From: Endotrypanum monterogeii
Lineage: Eukaryota > Euglenozoa > Kinetoplastea > Trypanosomatida > Trypanosomatidae
Length of the DNA: 64,000 nucleotides
Assembly (NCBI GenBank): GCA_000333855.2
Contig: CM007339.1
Span: 551,777-615,776, forward strand
Direction of reading: 5' to 3'
The notes under the pieces are model-generated. The model was not told the origin of the DNA and made no database searches. It worked only from the letters and a program-made list of their open reading frames with translations. The position numbers were made by a program, and so were the translations under genes. Every line of letters starts with the position of its first letter. The stretch's first letter is position 1. Of the stretch, positions 19,835-28,772 are shown piece by piece.

Positions 19835-21524
19835 ACAGTAAACGGTGGAGCAAAAAGAAGTGAGGGGACAAAGTATACCGTGCTCCTTCATTTGAAGCTG
19901 ATCACGGCTTGAGCGACTCGTAGTAGGCACTTTTTTTTTTTTTTCGTGAAGAGCTCTCGTTGAATCTCTGAGCATAGAACCTTCGAAGGGACTCTGAAAA
20001 AAGGTGGCAACATCGTTTGGGCCCGAGGTTTTCTTCTTCATTCTTGAGCAGAAGAAGATGGAGGTGTGGGGCAGAGGGGGTGTATAACAAGCTCGCAGTT
20101 CTCTAAAGAGGAATTGGCTGTTTCCAATTCAAAAGAAGGGTCAAGAGGGATTTTTTTCTGGATGGATGGCCCTGGTGTGTTTGTGTGTGTGTATCTTTTT
20201 TTTTTTTCAAATCTTTTTTTCTGCAATAATAGTGGAGACTAGCTTCCTCTGTGACAGTAGGCGCTGAAGGACTTCAGGTGTACTCCTCAAAAAAAAAAAA
20301 CGACAAAGGTTGCATTCGTGATATATATTTTACGTGAAGGCGTGCGATGAGTCGAGGTAACTTAGCGAAAATAGGCACTCAGACTGCGATCTAAAGGGTA
20401 CGTGATCTGTAGACTCTGTGTTAATTTCCGCACTGGGATCAGCATATTAGTGTGTATGGTGCATCTTATCAGTGACATTCTATCCGATCGAGTGGCAGTT
20501 GTTCTGCTCGCTTCTCATGAAGAGGACTGAAAAAGAGGAACGAGATTCTTTTCATGTCTTCACTTTAATACATCGGTGTATTACTTTCTACCGTTGATAT
20601 GGGGAAGAGTCTAGTAGGTGAGATATTTTTTGGGACACTTCTTCGAGTTTTTAACAGCAGCAGAAAATAAATAAATCTTCGAGGGGCGGCCAAAGATTGA
20701 AGACGGAATTCTGAGCGTTTTAATAGTTACACCAGCCGTGTATGCATGTTGTGGTGCGAGGAGCGCGACGAGTGTGTCGAAGTGATCTCCCCTTTTTTGT
20801 TTATCCCAGCTCATAGGAGCTCCGCTGGTGTCAAAAAAATAATAAGATAACACCGCTGTTTCTCGTCGTTCCGCTGATTGAGCTGGAGTGCGCCTCAGCA
20901 CGAGTGCTGTTATGGCCAAGCGATTTTGTTATTCATAAGTTGTATTGGTAGCACCCGTAGCAAGATACACCTACATTATGATCAGCTGACATGGAGGAAT
21001 GGCAGAAATGATGGCTGCTTTGTGTCTTCCAGGGGTGGATCTCTCCATCTTTTAAGCCTTTCCCTCCGTTTTCGTGCATTTTTTCTCCATCCTCATCTCA
21101 CATAGTGTACGTATCGAGGTCAGTGCGTCCCCCCCCCCTTCCTACTGGTGAGGTTGAAGGAGTGTGTTTACGTCTACGTATATGTGTGTGTTTGAGGTGG
21201 GTGGGTGGGTGGGAAAGGGTGTCTAGCACTTGTTTGGGCAGCGTGCACTGAGGGTCGCTGTCGTGTTTGTTTTCTGTGGTTGTCACAGGCGGTTGCACGA
21301 GTGTGCGCTAGTGCCTCGTGTCTAACCCGTTGCTCTTCCCCTGAGGACGTTCACATAGGTACCCTTTTTGTTTTGTATATCGGAAGAACTTTCCAACGCG
21401 GTCCCAAGAGTTGAAGTGACCACTCTTCTTGTGGCACCACGGCCTAGAGGGTTTTAAACAAGTGCGGCGTCTGCTCTCTTTAGACTCGCAGCCATCCCCA
21501 CAACCCTTTTCGCTGGCCGTGAGG
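19835..21524. other. spacer
   Basis: T-run at 19931-19944, further T-runs at 20197-20209 and A-run 20289-20300; no gene recognised. The segment 21468-21481 is pyrimidine-rich with AG at 21482-21483 and may be the acceptor for the IF3-like gene. Confidence 0.5.
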
Positions 21525-24254
21525 ATGCGTCGTGCAGCAGGGAGTGTATCGCTGGAGGGCGGTTTTTCAGCCGCTTCTGTCGGCCCTCTGCTGTTTTTTT
21601 TCCCGTCTTTGCGGCAACAGAGGCACCAGCTGCATATGCCGCCCGGCGGCTTCGAGGAGGCGCTGCCGAAATCGTTTGGCAGACAAAGCGGAAAAGGGGA
21701 GCTGAGTAGCGTAAATTTGCGTACCAGGCAACAGAAAGCACACCGTGTGAAAAAGAATCGGCAGAAGCTACGGGTACCGCTGAGGGATTCTGTCCCGACG
21801 TTGGCCAAAGTGAAAGGTGAGCTGCTTCACCTCATACACCGGACGCGGGAGGCACGTGGGGGGTCCATGTTGAAGCTTGCAGAGGTGGAGGGTATATGCG
21901 CAACAGAATCTTTCTCCTCCCCGTCTGCTAGCCGCACCCTACCGACCGACATCGCCGATATTGTTTTCCACGAGACCAAGGGAGAGGGAACGTCCGTGCT
22001 TCCTTCACAACAACCCACCCCCTTCGTTGACGATTCTAGCGAATTCGCAGCAGCAATCGGGGCGGCGAGCGCAACGTCTTCGGTTTCTCTTCTTCCAGTG
22101 CCTTCGCCATCAGGGGAGGCGTGGACTTCGCATGAGGATGCCGTGGAGCGGGGCTACGCCATCAAGCCCACAAGCACTATCTTTGGGACTGATCTCGATC
22201 GACTCGAGCGTGACATGATGCGGGATCATCACCAGAGGGGTGCCAGGCTACCACCGCGTGATCGTGTGTACGCCGAGTTCGGTGCCAGTCAACTCGGCCG
22301 GCGCATGCAGTGGGAGCCGTCGTCGTCCTTTGATCATCTGGCTGCTTCTGCCTTTTGTTCCAATAAGCGGAGCAAGATGGTGGTGGGAGACGAAACGAAT
22401 CGCAACTTGGCTCCTTACCATATGTATGCCGAGGCATATCAAACGCAACAGGAGGAGAAGGAGCGATCAAGGCGCGGCGAAGCCTCAAAGGCCATGGGTG
22501 TCAACCTTTGCCGCGCGGATCAAGGTGCTAGTAGCATCGCCGAGGCCGACCTGCCCGCGTGGGAAAATCCTCACTTTCCTGTTGTAGGCTCTGGCCACAG
22601 GGATTCCTCGGGGGCATCATCATCCACACACACCGGCGCACTCGACGAGGTGCTTCTCGACTGTGCAAGCGGCTCGCCAAAGGAGGTTGTAGTAAACGCT
22701 CGCACCGACTACAAAGCACGGATGTCCATCGTGCCGAGTCCACCCGGCGAGGGCGAGGATACAAACCGTATCGTTTACGATGCGTACCGGCAGAGGCCAG
22801 CCGACAACACACTTCTCGAGGTCCGTGGTGCGGATTACTGGGGCGACTACGAGAGAAGACGTCGCGTGGAAGAGCGCAGTGTATATCGGCAAGCGGCAAT
22901 CGCGAGAGAGGTGATGCAGGAAGGGGCAGTGGATACGAGTGAAGTGGAGTACAGCACGAACAGGGTGCGCAAGGAGACGTTGCTCTACTTTCAGGCACAC
23001 CCAATCAACGAGATGATTCAAGAACCCTTTGTCCGTATTCGCGAGTTTATGCCCACCGGCGGCGGCGCGAGAGTTGCATTCAACCCCAACGATCCTCCAC
23101 CGGTGCTGCCAAACAGCGACAGTGGAGATCGAAAGGTTGTTGAGTCGATCAACATGGACGTCGACATACCCGTTCAGGAAGCGCGGAGGATGGCTCAAGA
23201 GATTGGATTGGATTTAATACGCATTGGTGCCCTCTACTCGCAGAAGACGGATCGCCGCATCATCGCGCTCTGCATGATTGGTGACCACCGCGAGCATATG
23301 CGTGAAATGATCAAGTTCAAAATGCAGAAGCTTGGCGTGCAACCGCCACCGACCAAGGAGTGCGTGGAGGTGCCCTTCAAGGGCGGCACCCATCCACACG
23401 CGATACGTTTCAAGTGCGCGGGTGTGGCAAAGCACCTTCTTCACCGCCACGTCATCCGGATCAACTTGACCAAGTTCGGCACGCCACGTGAGGGGTTTCC
23501 TGTCTTGCAAACGATTTTAGACGAGCTCAAGCGGCAATGCATGCGGTTGAAGGCTTACCACACAGCTGGGCAGATCCAATCGAACTATGACGAAATTTTC
23601 TGTTACCTGTATCCTTCTACGGGACGATCTCCCAAGACGACTGTACTGCACCCCACTCCGCAGCAGGTTCTGGAAGCACGCGACGATCGAATTCTTGAAA
23701 ATGAGAAGGAGATCTACTTCGACGATCTGCACGACAAAGGTACGCGAAAGGAGCGACTTCAGTACATGCTGAAGCTCGAGAATGGCACCGCCTGGGCGGA
23801 AAAGGATGAGGGTATGTCCCTGCAGCGGCAGCGTGCCATCAAGGTGATGCTCGGGTACCTCCCGAAAGGAAACCGGGAGTTATACGCTGCCCGTGGTGAT
23901 GTAAACATTCCTGCACCGTTCCGTGCCAGTCACCCAACATCGGTCCACAAGTGGTCGTACCCGTCCGAGTCCAATTTGGAGCAGGCGAGTCGTGGCGCAG
24001 CTGCGTTGGGTAAGCGTGCTGCTATGCCAATCAGCGAAATGCACGACGCTGGGGAGACACCAGAGAACCCCACGCAGCTCGATCGCTTCTACTACACGGC
24101 GCAGGGGCCTGCCCTCGAAATGGGCGAGTTCAAGGAGGCGCTAGGTCTCAAAGACAACCGGGCGCGGCGTCCACCTGCAGGGCCCGGGTTCGCCACGCTG
24201 GGTGTCGAGGCTGCAGACAGCGAGGCTATGCGGTCGGGCTTTGCCACAAAGTAG
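21525..24254 (+). CDS. mitochondrial translation initiation factor IF-3-like protein
   Basis: 909 residues from ATG 21525; the frame continues upstream only to a TTG. Residues about 533-672 match bacterial/mitochondrial IF-3: an N-domain part (PVQEARRMAQEIGLDLIRIG), a linker rich in Lys/Met (HMREMIKFKMQKLG), then the C-domain (KECVEVPFKGGTHPHAIRFK ... INLTKFGTPREGF). IF-3 binds the small ribosomal subunit and governs initiation; in trypanosomatids the mitoribosome is protein-rich, and large divergent factors are usual. About 530 residues precede the domain and 235 follow it, far more than the ~180 residues of bacterial IF-3. The N-terminus MRRAAGSVS is basic, compatible with mitochondrial import. 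The gene lies inside the 7.35 kb segment bounded by the inverted repeats. Confidence 0.68.
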   Translation: MRRAAGSVSLEGGFSAASVGPLLFFFPSLRQQRHQLHMPPGGFEEALPKSFGRQSGKGELSSVNLRTRQQKAHRVKKNRQKLRVPLRDSVPTLAKVKGELLHLIHRTREARGGSMLKLAEVEGICATESFSSPSASRTLPTDIADIVFHETKGEGTSVLPSQQPTPFVDDSSEFAAAIGAASATSSVSLLPVPSPSGEAWTSHEDAVERGYAIKPTSTIFGTDLDRLERDMMRDHHQRGARLPPRDRVYAEFGASQLGRRMQWEPSSSFDHLAASAFCSNKRSKMVVGDETNRNLAPYHMYAEAYQTQQEEKERSRRGEASKAMGVNLCRADQGASSIAEADLPAWENPHFPVVGSGHRDSSGASSSTHTGALDEVLLDCASGSPKEVVVNARTDYKARMSIVPSPPGEGEDTNRIVYDAYRQRPADNTLLEVRGADYWGDYERRRRVEERSVYRQAAIAREVMQEGAVDTSEVEYSTNRVRKETLLYFQAHPINEMIQEPFVRIREFMPTGGGARVAFNPNDPPPVLPNSDSGDRKVVESINMDVDIPVQEARRMAQEIGLDLIRIGALYSQKTDRRIIALCMIGDHREHMREMIKFKMQKLGVQPPPTKECVEVPFKGGTHPHAIRFKCAGVAKHLLHRHVIRINLTKFGTPREGFPVLQTILDELKRQCMRLKAYHTAGQIQSNYDEIFCYLYPSTGRSPKTTVLHPTPQQVLEARDDRILENEKEIYFDDLHDKGTRKERLQYMLKLENGTAWAEKDEGMSLQRQRAIKVMLGYLPKGNRELYAARGDVNIPAPFRASHPTSVHKWSYPSESNLEQASRGAAALGKRAAMPISEMHDAGETPENPTQLDRFYYTAQGPALEMGEFKEALGLKDNRARRPPAGPGFATLGVEAADSEAMRSGFATK

Positions 24255-25022
24255 AAAGCTTCAGGAGTTGGCTTACAGTCACGGATATCCCCCCTTTTTT
24301 AAAATGCTCGCACGACGTGGCCTATGCGAGGGAACGTGGAGACATTCGATTGTGAAGAGGAAAGGAGGGGGGGGGGGGGCGGTGTTTCAAACATTTCGGC
24401 TCGTTTGCTTGTTCTGCGGGTAACGGCTACGCTCGTGGCGCAAGTGAGGTGCAGACCGTGCGATGTCTGTTCTCTGCGCTACGGGTTGAGGGGTGGGTGA
24501 GTGGGTAGGGGAGGCAGCCATAGCTGCATACATAAACCTCTTTTTTCTCTTCCTTTTTGGCTTATCAATCTCTGCTGGTAGAGGAAGGATTCATGAGGAA
24601 GTAAAGCAGAGATGTGTGCAACTTCACAACTGATAACAGATGTCGCTGTGTCGTCAGAACGAGTAAGAAGTATTTGAGCGAGTGACAGTGTCCAATCATC
24701 GCATCGGTGGTCTCCTGAGCTTCCGCTGAGGGAAATGAAATGGAGTGCTGCGAACATCTTCCGCAATGAGGATGGCAAGCCCGCAGAGTGATCTGAGGTC
24801 GAAGTACGACAGCAATGCGTTTGTGGGACTGAAGCGTATCGCATGTTTGATGCATTTTCGGCTACCTGGTCTATCATCTTTATTACTTGTGTGTGCGTCA
24901 CGACACATATTTTTCTCTTCCTTCGCTTGCATCTTCGCTGTTCTCATCTTTTTATTCGGCAAAAAAAAAAAATACCAACCCTTGACAGACTAAAAAGCTA
25001 TCTCGCACTCACCTACTAGCTC

Positions 25023-25074
<52 letters not shown>

Positions 25075-25458
25075 GCGCACTCTCTCTCACGCGCTGTTCG
25101 AAAAACAGGGGAGAAGTAAGAAAAAAAAAAACGGGTCCTCGTTTCACGTTTTATCGGGCAGCAATATTGAGAGAAGAGGGATAGGAAGAGGCAGGTGCTG
25201 TTGAGATTTTTCCCAGCTTCCTCCTTTCCATATTTCAGTTTATATTTCGCTGTGTTCTTCTTTTTCATTCTATTCCACTTTTTTTTTTTTCGCGACGTAG
25301 ACGACTGCCTCGCCTCAAATTGCTGTGCCGTTGTGTTGCGTTGCATTTCTTTTTCTTGTTTTCCTCCTTCCACGCACCCGCTCACACCGTCGTCGCCGCA
25401 GGAGGGCAGTGAAGGGGAAGAGAAGTTGATTCTAGACCAAAGGTCACTCTTTTTCACA
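24255..25458. other. spacer with CA tract and splice acceptor
   Basis: G run at 24367-24380, (CA)n at 25028-25071, A/T runs at 24960-24972. Pyrimidine tract 25255-25290 with AG at 25299-25300 likely marks the 5' end of the FKBP mRNA. The frame upstream of 25459 stays open to a GTG but is hydrophobic low-complexity sequence translated from the tract itself. Confidence 0.55.
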
Positions 25459-26757
25459 ATGGGGGATCAGCCGATCGATAGCTTGGAGAGCTCTCTGAGT
25501 GAAGACAGCCAGCCTCCGATGGAGGTGAATTTCCCTTTAAATGAGGAGGTGGAGGTGCCTGGGACGAATGGGGGATTGCACAAGACAGTGCTGGTGGAGG
25601 GTGCTGGGGCGCCACCAGTGAAGGGGGCCAAAGTAACGGTCCACTACGTTGGCACCTTGTTGGATGGCACCAAGTTCGACAGCAGCCGTGACAGGGGTGA
25701 TTACTTTGAGTTTGATCTCGGCCGTGGTCAGGTAATCAAGGGCTGGGACAAGGGTGTCGCGACAATGCGGATTGGCGAGAAGGCGTTGCTGAAGTGCTCG
25801 CCGGAGTACGCCTATGGCGCTGCTGGCAGCCCGCCAACGATCCCTGCCAATGCGACGCTTCTTTTTGAAGTGGAGCTGTTTCATTGGACGCGCGAGGTGG
25901 ATGTCTCCGCTGCGAAAGACAAGTCGCTTATGATGAACGTGCTGAAGGACGGTGTCGATTACGAAAACCCGAGCTTCGAGTCTGCCGTAACGATGGACCT
26001 CCTCATTTATCTTGGCGCCTTTGATCCAGCGGACAAGGAGAAGCAGACACCGGTGAAATCGATCAGTGACTGGAAGGTAATTGTTGGCGTCACGTCGCTG
26101 CCTCCACACTTGGAGACATTCCTATACAAGATGCGCAAGCATGAGGCTGCCGCGTGCCGGGTGCGCGGCGATCTGATCTCTGACGCAGTGCCTGAGTTTG
26201 CCATTCCCTCCAGCGCCGAACGGGACCACTGCGACGTCACATACGTGGTCGAGATCAGCGAGTTGAGTCGTGTGAAGACATACGACTTTTCTGGAGAGGC
26301 CAAAATCGCGGAGGGTGAGAAGCGCAAAAATAATGGCAACGACGCCTTCAAGGATGGTAAGCTGGACCTTGCAGAGCGCTTCTACCGTCGTGCAATGGAA
26401 TTCATTGGGGAGGACTACGGTTTCGATGACGCACTCAAGACTGAATGCCACCGTGTGCGCATCAGCGTTATGGGGAACCTGGCGCAGGTGCTTCTGATGC
26501 GCAAGCAGTACACCGAGTCCGCAGACTTTTCACATAAGGTGCTGAAGCTGGACACCAAGAACACAAAGGCGCTATTTCGCCTGGCGAAGGCGCACGATGG
26601 CATGCAAAACTGGGAGGAGGCTGTGAAGTATGTCGATGAAATTCTCGTCATTGAGCCGGAAAACGTTGACGCGGTGACGTTGAAAGCACGCCTTCGACAG
26701 GAGCAGAAGGCGTTTGACCAAAAGCAGAAGTCTTTGTTCAAGAAGATGTTTGTCTAG
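25459..26757 (+). CDS. FKBP-type peptidyl-prolyl isomerase with TPR domain (FKBP52-like)
   Basis: 432 residues from ATG 25459. The first FKBP domain (about 35-140) keeps the active-site set: [23 protein letters not shown], and a terminal LFEVELFHW, so isomerase activity is likely. A second, degenerate FKBP-like region follows (about 150-275). The C-terminus has three TPR units; basic and Asn residues in [17 protein letters not shown] and [11 protein letters not shown] fit the carboxylate clamp that binds the HSP90/HSP70 EEVD tail. It is therefore a cytosolic HSP90 co-chaperone. I recall a single FKBP52-like gene of Leishmania in this chromosomal neighbourhood. It shares the inverted-repeat-bounded segment with the IF3-like gene. 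Confidence 0.9.
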   Translation: MGDQPIDSLESSLSEDSQPPMEVNFPLNEEVEVPGTNGGLHKTVLVEGAGAPPVKGAKVTVHYVGTLLDGTKFDSSRDRGDYFEFDLGRGQVIKGWDKGVATMRIGEKALLKCSPEYAYGAAGSPPTIPANATLLFEVELFHWTREVDVSAAKDKSLMMNVLKDGVDYENPSFESAVTMDLLIYLGAFDPADKEKQTPVKSISDWKVIVGVTSLPPHLETFLYKMRKHEAAACRVRGDLISDAVPEFAIPSSAERDHCDVTYVVEISELSRVKTYDFSGEAKIAEGEKRKNNGNDAFKDGKLDLAERFYRRAMEFIGEDYGFDDALKTECHRVRISVMGNLAQVLLMRKQYTESADFSHKVLKLDTKNTKALFRLAKAHDGMQNWEEAVKYVDEILVIEPENVDAVTLKARLRQEQKAFDQKQKSLFKKMFV

Positions 26758-26786
26758 AGGCTAGGGACGTTCCAGTGGCCTCCTTG

Positions 26787-26818
<32 letters not shown>

Positions 26819-27187
26819 TAAGCACTCTTCGGTCTTCCTTTCCGTCCTCTTTTATTCTACCCGTGACAGAAAGGGAAGCGAGGGTGTCGGGTGACGATTG
26901 ATTCCTCTGCTTCAGATTTCTTCTCGCCCGCCCCCCCTCCCCTCCCTCCTCCGTTTTTCACACCACTTTTTTTTTCTTCTGCCTAACATTTTCCCCTCCT
27001 TTGTCAAGGGTCTACCTGTGCTCTCTTCAGTGATTTGTCTGGTATTTCTCACCGGCACCTTTTGGGACAGTCGATCATAGCCGCAGAGATGAGCTGGTTG
27101 TTCACTATCACCACCGTCAGAGTTTTTTTTTTTTTCGCCCCTCCGTTTTCGACTTTACTTTCTGGTTCAGTAGGTGTGTTATTCTTC
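26758..27187. other. spacer before the right inverted-repeat arm
   Basis: (TA)n at 26786-26814, C-rich then T-rich pyrimidine stretch at 26920-27000 and T-run at 27124-27135. No gene seen. Confidence 0.5.
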
Positions 27188-27217
27188 CATGAACAGTTTC
27201 ACAAAATGCGTTCGAAC

Positions 27218-27250
<33 letters not shown>

Positions 27251-28110
27251 GCAACAGTTGACCAGACATCTACTGCAACACGGCTGCCGTTTTGGTCATC
27301 GACCGCGCACTGTTTGCTGTGGTCGAGTGGATCTACAGTTGACAGAGAGCCCCTCGGCATTTTCCCACCCTCCTCCCGATACCTGCTGCCCGACACGTGT
27401 CAGCCAGACATGGCCTGGGCAGTATGGCGTTGCATAGGAGGGGGGAGGCGGTGAGGAGCTATGCTTTCTCCAAAGCCCCCCCCCCCTGCTGTGGGCAGTC
27501 TAGCCAAGTTTCTGGCATCCGCCTTACATTCGTCTCCACGGTCGTATATAAGGAGTGCTGTGTGGTTTGAGGATAAGCATGCTGAAGTAGGTCAACGTTG
27601 ATTTTTTTCGTAATCCTCTCAAGCCTTGCTCTCTGACTTCCTGCATCTTTTTTTTTCTTCTCAATGTGCCACACGATTAAGACCATTCCTTACGGGGTGC
27701 TTCTACAGCGCTCGCGCCTTCGCATCATGGAGGCTGCCTCCTGGCGATGCTTGTGCTGAGGTGGGCGAGTGGTGGGGGACCCTTTCCTTCTTAAAGCTGT
27801 TCTTAGCATCGTTGCCACGGGGGGGGGGCAGGGTTCAGTTCATGCACGGGTCGCCTGCCCGCATGTGTCGCCGCAGGGTAAGACGTGTTCGTGGGTGTGT
27901 GAGAGCGGAAATATCCCGCTCGCTCGCTATTGAAGTCACAAGCCTCCGACAGCGGCCAGCACAGCTGTCAACCACGATTTTTCCAGGTCCCCTCGACACA
28001 GGAGCGACCCAGACCTCTCTGCCGACACCCAACAGCCTGCATAGCGGGTACCCCCCAGAGGACAAGCTGCAGTCTCTCGCCGCCCCCCTCCTTCTATACA
28101 GAGGGAGTAG
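27188..28110 (-). repeat. right arm of the ~0.92 kb inverted repeat pair
   Basis: Reverse complement of 18917-19834, about 923 bp. Differences noticed: a G/A change near 27889, single changes near 27320 and 27402, a G run of 10 versus a C run of 9, a longer C run near 27477 and a different (TA)n length. Homology stops abruptly at both ends. It lies between the FKBP and carnitine acyltransferase genes. Confidence 0.9.
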
Positions 28111-28772
28111 CAGATAATTTGATTGTAAGGTGCGAGATACCCATCGTGGACAGGCGTAGTCTAGAGTGCAGCAACAGATAATAATGAAAGCAAAGCAGTA
28201 AGTGGGGTTCACGAAGAGTTCTCACGTCCGCTCAGCTGAGCTGCACAGCTTGTCCGAAGTGAGAATTCTTCGTATGGGAGGCGGCCGTACCCGTTAGTTG
28301 CTGACAGTGGAAGGAAGTGCTCGGCTTATCGGCTGTCTCGAGGGAGATGGCTGCTGCACCCGTAGCCTCCTCACATACTGTCAGATGTTTTTATGTTGTC
28401 AATTGCAGGCCGCCATATGTGTTCAGATGCTTTGCCCCTGTAGAAGAGGAGGACAAAACGCGACGGATTGCTTCTTTCTAGTTTGCGCGGTCGACGGTGG
28501 AAGTGTGATGTAAATTCCACCCTCACTGGGCAACAAGAAATCCATTATCTGTTCACTACTCTCCCTCATCTTCATGCTCACTCGCTGCTTTGTGGATTTC
28601 CTTTCACACACACACACACACACACACACAAACGTACATACAGATTCTTAATCCCCCGTGCTTCGTTTATTATTTGCTCGAGGCTTGCAGCAAATTTCCT
28701 GTTAGCGTCTGATCCATTTGATTGCACGCAGACAATTTTACCGTCTCTCCACGCGGTCATGTGTCAGGCGTC
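28111..28772. other. spacer with hairpin and CA tract
   Basis: Holds a stem-loop with 15-base arms at 28211-28225 and 28259-28273 (one mismatch) whose loop contains the 12-bp palindrome GCTCAGCTGAGC (28230-28241). (CA)n at 28605-28630. A short upstream reading frame, ATG 28759 to TGA 28791, overlaps the start of the next gene. Confidence 0.5.

Noticed and set aside
22528..23198. Long frames antisense to the IF3-like gene
   Set aside because: Mirror frames of a GC-rich coding sequence; the plus-strand frame has the recognisable domain.
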